Part shown: one piece after another, positions 1-4,879 of the stretch
Layout: each line of letters begins with the position of its first letter
How positions within the stretch are numbered: the first letter of the stretch is position 1
NCBI GenBank assembly: GCA_016926495.1
Contig: JAFGOL010000276.1
Coordinates: forward strand, 1 to 5,501
DNA length: 5,501 nt
Origin: Oligoflexia bacterium
GTDB lineage: Bacteria; Bdellovibrionota; JAFGOL01
Direction of reading: 5' to 3'
Notes under the pieces: generated by a model
Databases searched by the model: none
Told to the model about the DNA's origin: nothing
What the model saw: only the letters and a program-made list of their open reading frames with translations
Position numbers and translations under genes: made by a program

Positions 1-1
1 G

Positions 2-133
2 ACCCATGATTATGATCTGGCGGTTTCCGTATGCAACAGGATGCTGATCCTGAACAAGGGGAAATGCGCGCTTTATGATGACGTGTCAGCTCTTAATAGT
101 GAAACATTTCTTAATGAAAACGGCCTGTATTAA
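2..133 (+). CDS. ABC transporter ATP-binding protein, C-terminal end (partial, CbiO/EcfA-like)
   Basis: This is the 3' end of a gene that begins outside the window; 43 codons remain before a TAA stop. The first residues read THDYDLA, which matches the H-loop (switch histidine) of an ABC ATPase. They are followed by a hydrophobic strand with the pattern V-C-N-R-M-L-I-L-N-K-G-K, the usual 'D/N-R-hydrophobic strand-G-K/R' segment after the H-loop. The short tail (ALYDDVSAL, then a FLNENGLY ending) resembles the end of energy-coupling-factor ATPases (CbiO/EcfA), where the last helix finishes with a Leu-rich 'xxGL'. The protein would sit on the cytoplasmic side of the membrane and power import of a metal ion or vitamin if the ECF reading is right. 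Walker A, Walker B and signature motifs lie outside the window, so the substrate cannot be told. ABC family is secure; the ECF branch is a moderate inference. Confidence 0.8.
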   Translation, partial: THDYDLAVSVCNRMLILNKGKCALYDDVSALNSETFLNENGLY

Positions 134-202
134 GTTTAAAGATATCAAATCCCCCCCTGGATGGACCTTTTGCCGCACCGCAACGAAAACCCCTTTAAAA
201 TA

Positions 203-231
203 CTATCACTTTACTGTCCTGAAACTATAAT
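203..231 (+). promoter_or_regulatory. Candidate promoter for the 51-codon ORF
   Basis: A perfect TATAAT lies at 226-231, 25 bases before the ATG of the small ORF. The hexamer 17 bp upstream (CTATCA, 203-208) matches the -35 consensus at only 3 of 6 positions. Transcription would start near 237-238 and just include the ribosome binding site. A second TATAAT at 235-240 is less likely because its start point would fall inside the Shine-Dalgarno sequence. I see no convincing terminator hairpin in the 134-255 gap after the ABC gene, so read-through from upstream also remains possible. Confidence 0.45.
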
Positions 232-242
232 GGTTATAATTC

Positions 243-252
243 GGAGGAGGGA
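243..252 (+). promoter_or_regulatory. Strong ribosome binding site of the 51-codon ORF
   Basis: GGAGGAGGGA, with the GGAGG core ending 8 bases before the ATG at 256. It is one of the clearest Shine-Dalgarno sequences in the window and is the main argument that the short ORF behind it is translated. Confidence 0.75.
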
Positions 253-255
253 CTT

Positions 256-411
256 ATGAACAGAGTAACCGAAACCAATTACAATGACAATTCAACTTAC
301 ACCGAGCAGGATGTATGCCCAAAAAACGAAACATATACATCAGTGGACACAACTTATACTATTGAGGATTTCCTTAGAAAATCCAGTATTGTGGAAAGCT
401 TTGACGAATAA
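256..411 (+). CDS. Small 51-residue protein with TYTxxD repeats, function unknown
   Basis: I do not recognise a family. The ORF starts with ATG behind a strong ribosome binding site and a TATAAT box and ends in TAA. The product is acidic, rich in Thr, Asn, Tyr and Asp/Glu, and has no signal peptide or membrane segment. It holds three copies of a T-Y-T-x-x-D motif (residues 14-19, 26-31 and 33-38) and a single cysteine (residue 21). The first part (1-35) is low in hydrophobic residues and probably unstructured; the last part (36-51, IEDFLRKSSIVESFDE) could form a short amphipathic helix. It lies between the ABC ATPase gene and a convergent barrel gene whose stop is 6 bases away. A small regulatory or assembly peptide, or a ribosomally made precursor peptide, are both possible, but no modifying enzyme is visible in the window. 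Existence as a gene is fairly likely; the role is open. Confidence 0.6.
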   Translation: MNRVTETNYNDNSTYTEQDVCPKNETYTSVDTTYTIEDFLRKSSIVESFDE

Positions 412-420
412 TATATATTA
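409..420. repeat. Perfect 12-bp palindrome holding both convergent stop codons
   Basis: TAATATATATTA reads the same on both strands. Its first three bases are the TAA stop of the plus-strand small ORF, and its last three are the TAA stop of the minus-strand barrel gene. It is all A/T, so any hairpin would be weak, and no GC-rich stem with a T-run is visible on either side. It is not a standard intrinsic terminator. Confidence 0.6.
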
Positions 421-1767
421 AAAATTCCAGAAAAACTCCATAAGCACGGCAGTAGACAGGGATTTGCTTTGTTCAACGTTCCATCTATCTGAAATTATTG
501 CCTTTATCCTGAACAAATCCATAAAACCCTTGCTTCCCTGCACTATCCAGTACGGGCTTAACACCTGCGGATAAAAGTACTCTGCGTACAACTCAATATC
601 ATAAGGGAACCTTGCGATACCTTTAAGGTAAAAATAATCAGGACTGTTCCTGAACCAGGTAAAACCGCCGCCGCAGGTTACGGCTCCCGTACTCAGTTCT
701 ATATTGGAATTTGCACCGTAATCACTGCCCGCCTCCTGCAATTCCCTGTACCTGCCCGCAGAATGAAGGTTGTATACATCATTTATGTAACCGTAAACAT
801 AACCCTTTTCAGAGCTTACAAGCATGCCTGAAAATTTTAAAAAAATACCCCTTCTTACTGCTTTGGAATATATAGCGCCTATACCGTGCCCGTACCCTCC
901 GAAAGAAGTACCTGTCCTTGCCATTTCGTAAAAAAGTTCCCAGTTCCTGAAATATATAAAACTTAAAGCTGCCGAATACATGTCAAGCCTGAAGTTTTTC
1001 TCCCTCATGTAATCAAACCTGAGCTTTACAAGATCAAGCAAAGGGACCACGTTAAGGGACACGGCATAAAAATCAGTGTCCAGTACGTCATTAAAAAATA
1101 TTTCTCCGCCCCCCCTGCCTGTTCGCAGTGAGGAATTAAAACCCCACCTGAAACTGTCAATATTGATATTGTTGTTATAACCCTTAACAAGCATTCCGTT
1201 ATTGAGAGTATAGGATTCCGCGTCTCCGCCTGTTACAAGCACGGTGTTCGTGCGGCTGCTTACCCTTATTTTCTCCAGAATATGCAGATAGTCCGCGGGT
1301 TCGTCGTAGTCGTCTTTTTTTAAGCCCCGCGCGTTAAACCTCAGGGGAACTGCCAGTTTGCCGTAAAAAGGTTCTGAATCAAAAAGCAGCCCCGGTACCA
1401 GCCTGAAATACAGTCCGTCGCCGTAAGAGGTGATATTCTCCGTAGCGATATTTTGCGTTTTGATATTTTCAAAACCCGCTGTCACGGATACCGCTTTTCT
1501 GATCCCGCTTTCATCGGAGGATGATTCGGAAGCAGCCTGTTCCTGATCCTCCTCATCGCCTGATTCCTTTTCCCTGCTCTCCCTGCCGGCCGTTCTGCTC
1601 CATGCCTGCTGCTTCTCTTTTTCACGGGCGTACATTTCCTCCCATCGGGGAATCGCCCTTGCCCTGGGCACTGCCGCCCTTTTGCCGCCGGTGTTATAAG
1701 CCGGGAAAACAAACCGGCACAATGAGGCAAAAACAAGAAGAACAAGGCAAAGACATCTCAACGGCAT
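418..1767 (-). CDS. Predicted outer-membrane beta-barrel protein with charged N-terminal linker
   Basis: A 449-residue exported protein. Residues 1-23 form a signal peptide (PLRC start, then a Leu/Val/Phe-rich core, FPAYN at the likely cleavage region). Residues about 27-92 are a charged, low-complexity linker rich in Glu, Arg, Lys and Ser (for example EESSSD-type runs around 71-87). From about 93 onward the sequence alternates polar and hydrophobic/aromatic residues in short strands with turns, and the chain ends in FFWNF. An aromatic C-terminal residue is the classic mark of proteins inserted by the Bam machinery. Residues 187-230 (TLNNG, KGYNNN, RWGFNSSLRTGRGGGE, FFNDVLD) look like a conserved barrel segment. 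The ATG overlaps the stop of the receiver gene upstream by one base (TAATG), so translation is probably coupled; the ribosome binding site itself is weak. Location in the outer membrane is a good inference; transport or adhesion role is unknown. Confidence 0.75.
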   Translation of the reverse strand: MPLRCLCLVLLVFASLCRFVFPAYNTGGKRAAVPRARAIPRWEEMYAREKEKQQAWSRTAGRESREKESGDEEDQEQAASESSSDESGIRKAVSVTAGFENIKTQNIATENITSYGDGLYFRLVPGLLFDSEPFYGKLAVPLRFNARGLKKDDYDEPADYLHILEKIRVSSRTNTVLVTGGDAESYTLNNGMLVKGYNNNINIDSFRWGFNSSLRTGRGGGEIFFNDVLDTDFYAVSLNVVPLLDLVKLRFDYMREKNFRLDMYSAALSFIYFRNWELFYEMARTGTSFGGYGHGIGAIYSKAVRRGIFLKFSGMLVSSEKGYVYGYINDVYNLHSAGRYRELQEAGSDYGANSNIELSTGAVTCGGGFTWFRNSPDYFYLKGIARFPYDIELYAEYFYPQVLSPYWIVQGSKGFMDLFRIKAIISDRWNVEQSKSLSTAVLMEFFWNF

Positions 1768-2177
1768 TATTCATTTTTTCCGGAAGCTTCAAGAAGCACC
1801 TGACGCAATTTTACTCTGTCAAAAGGTTTGGTTATATATCCGTCAGCAAGCTGTCGTATCATATCCCTGTCCTCTTTTGAATAGCTTGTAATTATACCGG
1901 CGGTTATAACAATATACCTGGTCTTGTAATCAGGAAAAAGCTGTTTAGCCCTTTTTAAAAGTTCTTCACCATTCATTCTGGGCATTTTAAGGTCGGTGAT
2001 CACATAATCATATTCCGTCGCGGAGATCATATCAAAACCCTGGACCCCGTCTTCCGCTACATCAACCTCAAGTCCCAAAACGACCAGATTGTACGAAAGA
2101 ATGTCTCTTATTGATTCCTCGTCATCAACCAAAAGGAGTTTTCCGGATAATTTTTTCTGGTCCCGCACTGTAAACAC
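1767..2177 (-). CDS. Stand-alone response regulator receiver domain (CheY-like)
   Basis: A 136-residue single receiver domain that would take a phosphoryl group from a histidine kinase. The key positions are all present: the acidic pair D18-D19 in LLVDDEE, the phospho-acceptor D62 in VITDLKMP, the switch threonine T92 in IVITAG, and K117 in YITKPF. The fold fills residues 13-131, so there is no DNA-binding or enzymatic output domain. No histidine kinase lies in the window. The first codon given here is GTG at 2177-2175; a second GTG at 2168-2166 has a better-placed GGTG Shine-Dalgarno match (2176-2179, 7 bases away) and may be the true start, which would remove three residues. An extended -10 promoter lies just upstream. 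The stop overlaps the start of the barrel gene, which suggests the two proteins are made together. Family call is very secure; target is unknown. Confidence 0.95.
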   Translation of the reverse strand: MFTVRDQKKLSGKLLLVDDEESIRDILSYNLVVLGLEVDVAEDGVQGFDMISATEYDYVITDLKMPRMNGEELLKRAKQLFPDYKTRYIVITAGIITSYSKEDRDMIRQLADGYITKPFDRVKLRQVLLEASGKNE

Positions 2178-2197
2178 CCGTAACTGATTTTGCAGAA

Positions 2198-2225
2198 AGT
2201 ATAGCAGAAAAAAACTCTCAGTACA
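2198..2225 (-). promoter_or_regulatory. Candidate extended -10 promoter for the receiver-barrel unit
   Basis: On the minus strand TGCTATACT (2206-2198) matches the extended -10 pattern TGn followed by a 5-of-6 TATAAT box. The hexamer 16 bp upstream (TGTACT, 2225-2220) matches the -35 consensus at only 3 of 6, as is common for extended -10 promoters. Transcription would start near 2191, giving a leader of roughly 14-23 bases. It sits in the 50-bp gap after the second TPM gene, so the last two genes may be expressed separately as well as by read-through. Confidence 0.45.
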
Positions 2226-2227
2226 TA

Positions 2228-2860
2228 TTAATTATTTATAATTACGAGTTCATTACAAAGCTCATTGGTATCATAGGACTTTATAGGGAAATTTCGTTCA
2301 AGAATAACCCTGCACATGCCTATACCTTCAACCAGGCCTTCCGCGTATTTTTTACGTTTGATCCCCTCAATTATTCTGTTAACAATATCACTCCAGACAG
2401 GCTGTGAAACCTTTGAATTAATACCTTCATCTCCCATAACGACCACCTGTCTTTCGAACAACGACACATATATAAGAATCCCGGTTTTGTCCCTGGTTTT
2501 GTAAAGCCCCTGCTCGTAAAAAGCCAGAAGAGCCTCTTTGCGCACCCTTTCCAGCATCATTTTTTCTGGAACAAGTATTCTTTTAATAAACGGGACCCTG
2601 GCGGCAACAAGCCCTAAAAGAAGCCCGCCGAAATTAACAGGCATATAATAGGCAAAACCCGCCTGCCCCCCGAATTCATACATAACAGCTACTGATAAAA
2701 ACCCTGCAATAATCCCCAATATAAGATCTGCAGAAAAATACCTGCCGCTCCTGTTTGCTATCACAGGCACTATCTCGCCTGATGTATGCTTTTCAAGCAG
2801 CCTTACTGCTTCAGCCACCACATCCTTGTCCTGCGCGGAAATAATTCTATTTATATCCAT
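2228..2860 (-). CDS. TPM-domain membrane protein (second of two TPM proteins)
   Basis: A 210-residue TPM-family protein (TPM_phosphatase-type domain) with an unusual layout: the domain is split by membrane segments. Residues 1-40 hold the N-terminal part (ISAQDKDVVAEAV, then SGEIVPVIA). Two hydrophobic segments follow at about 44-63 and 74-92, joined by a short loop. The rest of the domain is at about 100-190, with the typical KTGILIYVSLFERQVVVMGD strand region (125-144) and a helix (PVWSDIVNRIIEGI, 154-167) before the C-terminus. This domain is known from paired LemA-TPM gene sets, where its role is not settled. An ATG 33 bases upstream (2893) also opens the frame, but the ATG at 2860 has a GGGGGAA site 6 bases away, whereas the upstream ATG has no such site and would overlap the previous gene. 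It follows the YgcG-type gene by 26 bases. Confidence 0.85.
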   Translation of the reverse strand: MDINRIISAQDKDVVAEAVRLLEKHTSGEIVPVIANRSGRYFSADLILGIIAGFLSVAVMYEFGGQAGFAYYMPVNFGGLLLGLVAARVPFIKRILVPEKMMLERVRKEALLAFYEQGLYKTRDKTGILIYVSLFERQVVVMGDEGINSKVSQPVWSDIVNRIIEGIKRKKYAEGLVEGIGMCRVILERNFPIKSYDTNELCNELVIINN

Positions 2861-2866
2861 AAACAA

Positions 2867-2873
2867 TTCCCCC
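2867..2873 (-). promoter_or_regulatory. Ribosome binding site that fixes the start of the second TPM gene
   Basis: Minus-strand GGGGGAA ends 6 bases before the ATG at 2860-2858. It supports this start over the in-frame ATG at 2893. Confidence 0.6.
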
Positions 2874-2886
2874 GATAATAACGGTT

Positions 2887-3609
2887 TTACCATGAACCGG
2901 AGGCGCCGCCGCCGCCGAAGCCTCCTCCGCCGCCTCCGAAACCGCCGAGCCCACCGCCGCCAAATCCGCCTCTGCCGGAAGGCCCTCCGAATCCGCCGAA
3001 CCAGAAAAAGCCCCTGCCGAATACCCTTAAAAAAGAGGAAAGCAGCAATACGATCAGCACGATTATGTTAAACACACTGCTGCTCTTATGCCTTCTCTTA
3101 ACGGTTTGTACAGATGGTGCGATATCCGGATTATAATCAGGACTTACCCTCTTTATTACGAGCAGCGCCCCGTTTATTATACCGTCGGTGAAATCACCGG
3201 TTTTAAAATAAGGTATGATATCATCCCGAATGATCCTGCCGGCTATGATATCCGGCAATACGCCCTCAAGCCCGTAGCCGACTTCTATTCTTACCTTTCG
3301 TTCCTTTAACGCGACCAGCATCAGTATGCCGTTATCCTTACCCTTTTGACCGAGCTTCCATTTTTCAGCGACTGCGATGGAATACTGTTCAATACTTCCG
3401 GCGTCCTGTATTGAATCCACCGTGAGAACAACAAACTGCGTGCCTGTCTTTGACTGGTAATCCCTGAGCAGTGAATTTAACTTATTCTCAACATTGGGAT
3501 CAACAATTCCGGCGTAGTCGTTTACCCACTGACGGGCTTCCGGTACATCAAACGCGTAAGCATTGACTACTGCCAGTAGAAAAAAGCAAAGTGTCCTAGT
3601 TAAAATCAA
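2887..3609 (-). CDS. YgcG-type TPM-domain protein with glycine-rich C-terminal tail
   Basis: A 240-residue exported protein. Residues 1-19 are a signal peptide with an AYA|F cleavage site. The TPM domain spans about 24-155 and shows its usual landmarks: WVNDYAGIVD (28-37), a QFVVLTVDS strand (58-66), the KDNGILMLVA segment (91-100), RIEVGYGLEGVLPD (107-120) and FKTGDFTDGI (135-144). A membrane segment at about 179-195 anchors the protein so that the domain faces the periplasm. Residues 197-238 are almost entirely Gly with scattered Phe, ending SGSW, as in many members of this family. The first codon is TTG at 3609-3607; no ATG or GTG lies before the signal peptide. An AAGGA-like site about 11 bases upstream supports it. 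The gene overlaps the end of lemA by 14 bases, so translation is probably coupled. The TPM fold has been linked to phosphatase activity in plants and to photosystem II repair; the bacterial role is unsettled. Confidence 0.9.
   Translation of the reverse strand: MILTRTLCFFLLAVVNAYAFDVPEARQWVNDYAGIVDPNVENKLNSLLRDYQSKTGTQFVVLTVDSIQDAGSIEQYSIAVAEKWKLGQKGKDNGILMLVALKERKVRIEVGYGLEGVLPDIIAGRIIRDDIIPYFKTGDFTDGIINGALLVIKRVSPDYNPDIAPSVQTVKRRHKSSSVFNIIVLIVLLLSSFLRVFGRGFFWFGGFGGPSGRGGFGGGGLGGFGGGGGGFGGGGASGSW
2890..3006 (-). repeat. GC-rich glycine-codon tract encoding the FGGGG-type tail
   Basis: A biased stretch of GGN codons coding for the Gly/Phe tail of the YgcG-type protein; on the plus strand it appears as runs of GCC/TCC/CCG triplets, including GCCGCCGCCGCCG near 2907. 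It is much richer in GC than its surroundings and is a plausible site of replication slippage that would change tail length without breaking the frame. Confidence 0.7.
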
Positions 3610-4186
3610 CTTTGGGTACTTCCTTTACACTTTCGTTTTCAAGCTCGAAATTGGGTTTTACGTCCACTCGGAGCAGGTATTTCGCTGTAAGATTAGTAGG
3701 AAAAAACCTCACCGCCTTGTTATACTCCTTAACCACGTTGATATAGCGGCCGCGCGCAACCGCTATGCGGTTTTCCGTACCCTCAAGCTGTACCTGCAGA
3801 TCACGAAAATTCTGATTTGCCTTTAAATCAGGATATCTTTCTACTACAACCATAAGCCTGCTCAACGCCGAGCTTAATTCACCCTGCGCGGACTGGAATT
3901 TTTTAAACTGCTCCGGGTTATTGACAACGTCGGAACCGACCTTGATTTGCGATATCTGGGAGCGAGCCTTTACAACAGCCTCTAATGTGTCCCTTTCGTG
4001 CTTTGCGTACGCCTTTACCGTTTTTACAAGATTCGGAATAAGATCAAACCGCCTCTGGTACTGGTTCTGAATCTCTGACCACGCGGCCTTGACTTCCTCA
4101 TCAAGACCCTGTATTTTGTTATAACCGCATCCCGAAATAAAAATTATCAGGCCAACTACAATAATACCGGTTAACGATTTTTTCAT
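3596..4186 (-). CDS. lemA: LemA family protein, predicted lipoprotein
   Basis: A 196-residue LemA protein. Residues 1-19 are a short lysine-plus-hydrophobic leader, and ISGC at 17-20 fits a lipobox, so Cys20 is probably the lipid-carrying N-terminus of the mature protein. The LemA core follows directly: GYNKIQGLDEEVKAAW (21-36), then NQYQRRFDLIPNLVKTVKAYAKHE (about 40-63, the most conserved stretch of the family), a long helical region, and ENRIAVARGRYINVVKEYN (about 137-157) before a FFPTN-type ending. LemA proteins form an extended helical bundle on the membrane; their exact biochemical role is unknown. The start was placed at 4186 because GGAGGTG lies 5 bases before it; an ATG seven codons upstream (4207) has no such site. 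A consensus-like promoter lies 33 bases upstream. The gene overlaps the YgcG-type gene, the usual LemA-TPM arrangement. Confidence 0.95.
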   Translation of the reverse strand: MKKSLTGIIVVGLIIFISGCGYNKIQGLDEEVKAAWSEIQNQYQRRFDLIPNLVKTVKAYAKHERDTLEAVVKARSQISQIKVGSDVVNNPEQFKKFQSAQGELSSALSRLMVVVERYPDLKANQNFRDLQVQLEGTENRIAVARGRYINVVKEYNKAVRFFPTNLTAKYLLRVDVKPNFELENESVKEVPKVDFN

Positions 4187-4191
4187 TACAG

Positions 4192-4199
4192 CACCTCCG
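4192..4199 (-). promoter_or_regulatory. Ribosome binding site of lemA
   Basis: Minus-strand CGGAGGTG ends 5 bases before the ATG at 4186-4184. It is near-perfect and excludes the upstream ATG at 4207. Confidence 0.8.
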
Positions 4200-4218
4200 T
4201 GATACAAATAATGACCTT

Positions 4219-4247
4219 ATGAAACAGCGATATGATTTAAATGTCAA
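4219..4247 (-). promoter_or_regulatory. Candidate sigma70-type promoter for the lemA-TPM operon
   Basis: On the minus strand a perfect -35 box TTGACA (4247-4242) is followed by a 17-bp spacer and a 4-of-6 -10 box TTTCAT (4224-4219). Transcription would start near 4211 and give a 25-base leader containing the lemA ribosome binding site. The -35 box begins two bases after the stop codon of lipoprotein B, so lemA and the genes behind it can be expressed apart from the lipoprotein pair. Confidence 0.6.
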
Positions 4248-4249
4248 GA

Positions 4250-4852
4250 TTATTCAAAATGAACGCCGACAGGATCCGCGTCGCCGACTCTTTTTACATT
4301 CACCCTGCCCCGCACGGTTGTCTGCAGAAAATCAAAATACAGGGCGTAAGCCGCCTGGGCAAAGCCGTTGGCCTGGAATATCTTTACATAATAGGTTTCA
4401 CCCTCGGAGTCAGTACAGGTCAATTCAACTTCCATTATAACCGGGACTTCCACAAGGTTCAAAAGTTCCGCGGGAGTTTCCACGTTAAAAAAGAGCTGTT
4501 TGTAAATATTTTCGGGACATTCTATTACACTGATATTCTCGCCGTTATAATCCACGTTCTCAAGTACAAGATCAAATCTCGCGTGATACCAGGTAATAGC
4601 GTCGTCATGCGAGGAAGGCTCGTAATACGAATCAGGATCAATATCGTCTTCTATCAGTGCCTTGAGATAATTATCATACATGGTTACAGTGGCTGTGGTA
4701 CCGCTTGCGCCTGCTATAAAAGTAACACCCTCACGAGGAAGCGGTTCCTGCGGATCTATTACCATTTGAGAAGTTCGCACGCGCTTTTCACCGCAGGCTC
4801 CCATCAGGGCTGCCAGTGCCATTACGCTGATTAGTGTTCTTAACCTTTTCAT
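4250..4852 (-). CDS. Predicted lipoprotein B, paralogue of lipoprotein A, function unknown
   Basis: A 200-residue exported protein of no family I recognise. MKRLRTL followed by a hydrophobic core and LMGAC (16-20) is a lipoprotein signal peptide with Cys20 as the modified residue. After a short variable linker the mature part begins at EGVTFIAGAS (41-50) and carries YDNYLKALIED (59-69), a Cys at 112 (VIECPENI) and a Cys at 146 (ELTCTDSEGETYYVKIF). The remaining sequence is mostly alternating, beta-like strands. The same elements recur in the gene immediately upstream, so the two arose by tandem duplication. The two cysteines, 34 residues apart, could form a disulphide in the periplasm. The start was chosen at 4852 because GGGGG lies 6 bases before it; an ATG five codons upstream overlaps that site. 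The lemA promoter follows its stop. Confidence 0.8.
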   Translation of the reverse strand: MKRLRTLISVMALAALMGACGEKRVRTSQMVIDPQEPLPREGVTFIAGASGTTATVTMYDNYLKALIEDDIDPDSYYEPSSHDDAITWYHARFDLVLENVDYNGENISVIECPENIYKQLFFNVETPAELLNLVEVPVIMEVELTCTDSEGETYYVKIFQANGFAQAAYALYFDFLQTTVRGRVNVKRVGDADPVGVHFE

Positions 4853-4858
4853 TTTATG

Positions 4859-4863
4859 CCCCC
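4859..4863 (-). promoter_or_regulatory. Ribosome binding site of lipoprotein B
   Basis: Minus-strand GGGGG ends 6 bases before the ATG at 4852-4850. It favours this start over the ATG at 4867. Confidence 0.5.
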
Positions 4864-4879
4864 ACATAAATCAATCAAA

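Noticed and set aside
151..157. Run of seven C residues after the ABC gene as part of a terminator
   Set aside because: No complementary G-rich arm at a suitable distance and no T-run, so no hairpin can be supported.
1482..1745. 87-codon minus-strand frame inside the barrel gene
   Set aside because: An alternative frame of the GC-rich linker region; the product is basic and without structure, while the main frame gives a signal peptide and barrel.
1521..1880. 119-codon open frame on the plus strand
   Set aside because: Antisense to the barrel linker and the receiver gene; no ribosome binding site and no protein-like pattern.
2192..2210. Two copies of GCAGAAA 12 bases apart as a regulator binding site
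   Set aside because: Only seven bases each, overlapping the -10 region, and likely by chance in A-rich sequence.
2826..3012. Possible CRISPR-like or tandem array because of the repeated GCC/TCC triplets
   Set aside because: There are no spacers or fixed repeat units; the pattern follows glycine codons of a coding frame.
2826..3071. Arginine-rich 81-codon open frame on the plus strand
   Set aside because: The poly-Arg product is an artefact of reading the glycine-codon tract of the YgcG-type gene on the other strand.
4241..4834. 197-codon open frame on the plus strand
   Set aside because: It is exactly antisense to lipoprotein B, has no good ribosome binding site, and its product has no recognisable domain; the minus-strand frame has a lipoprotein signal and a paralogue.
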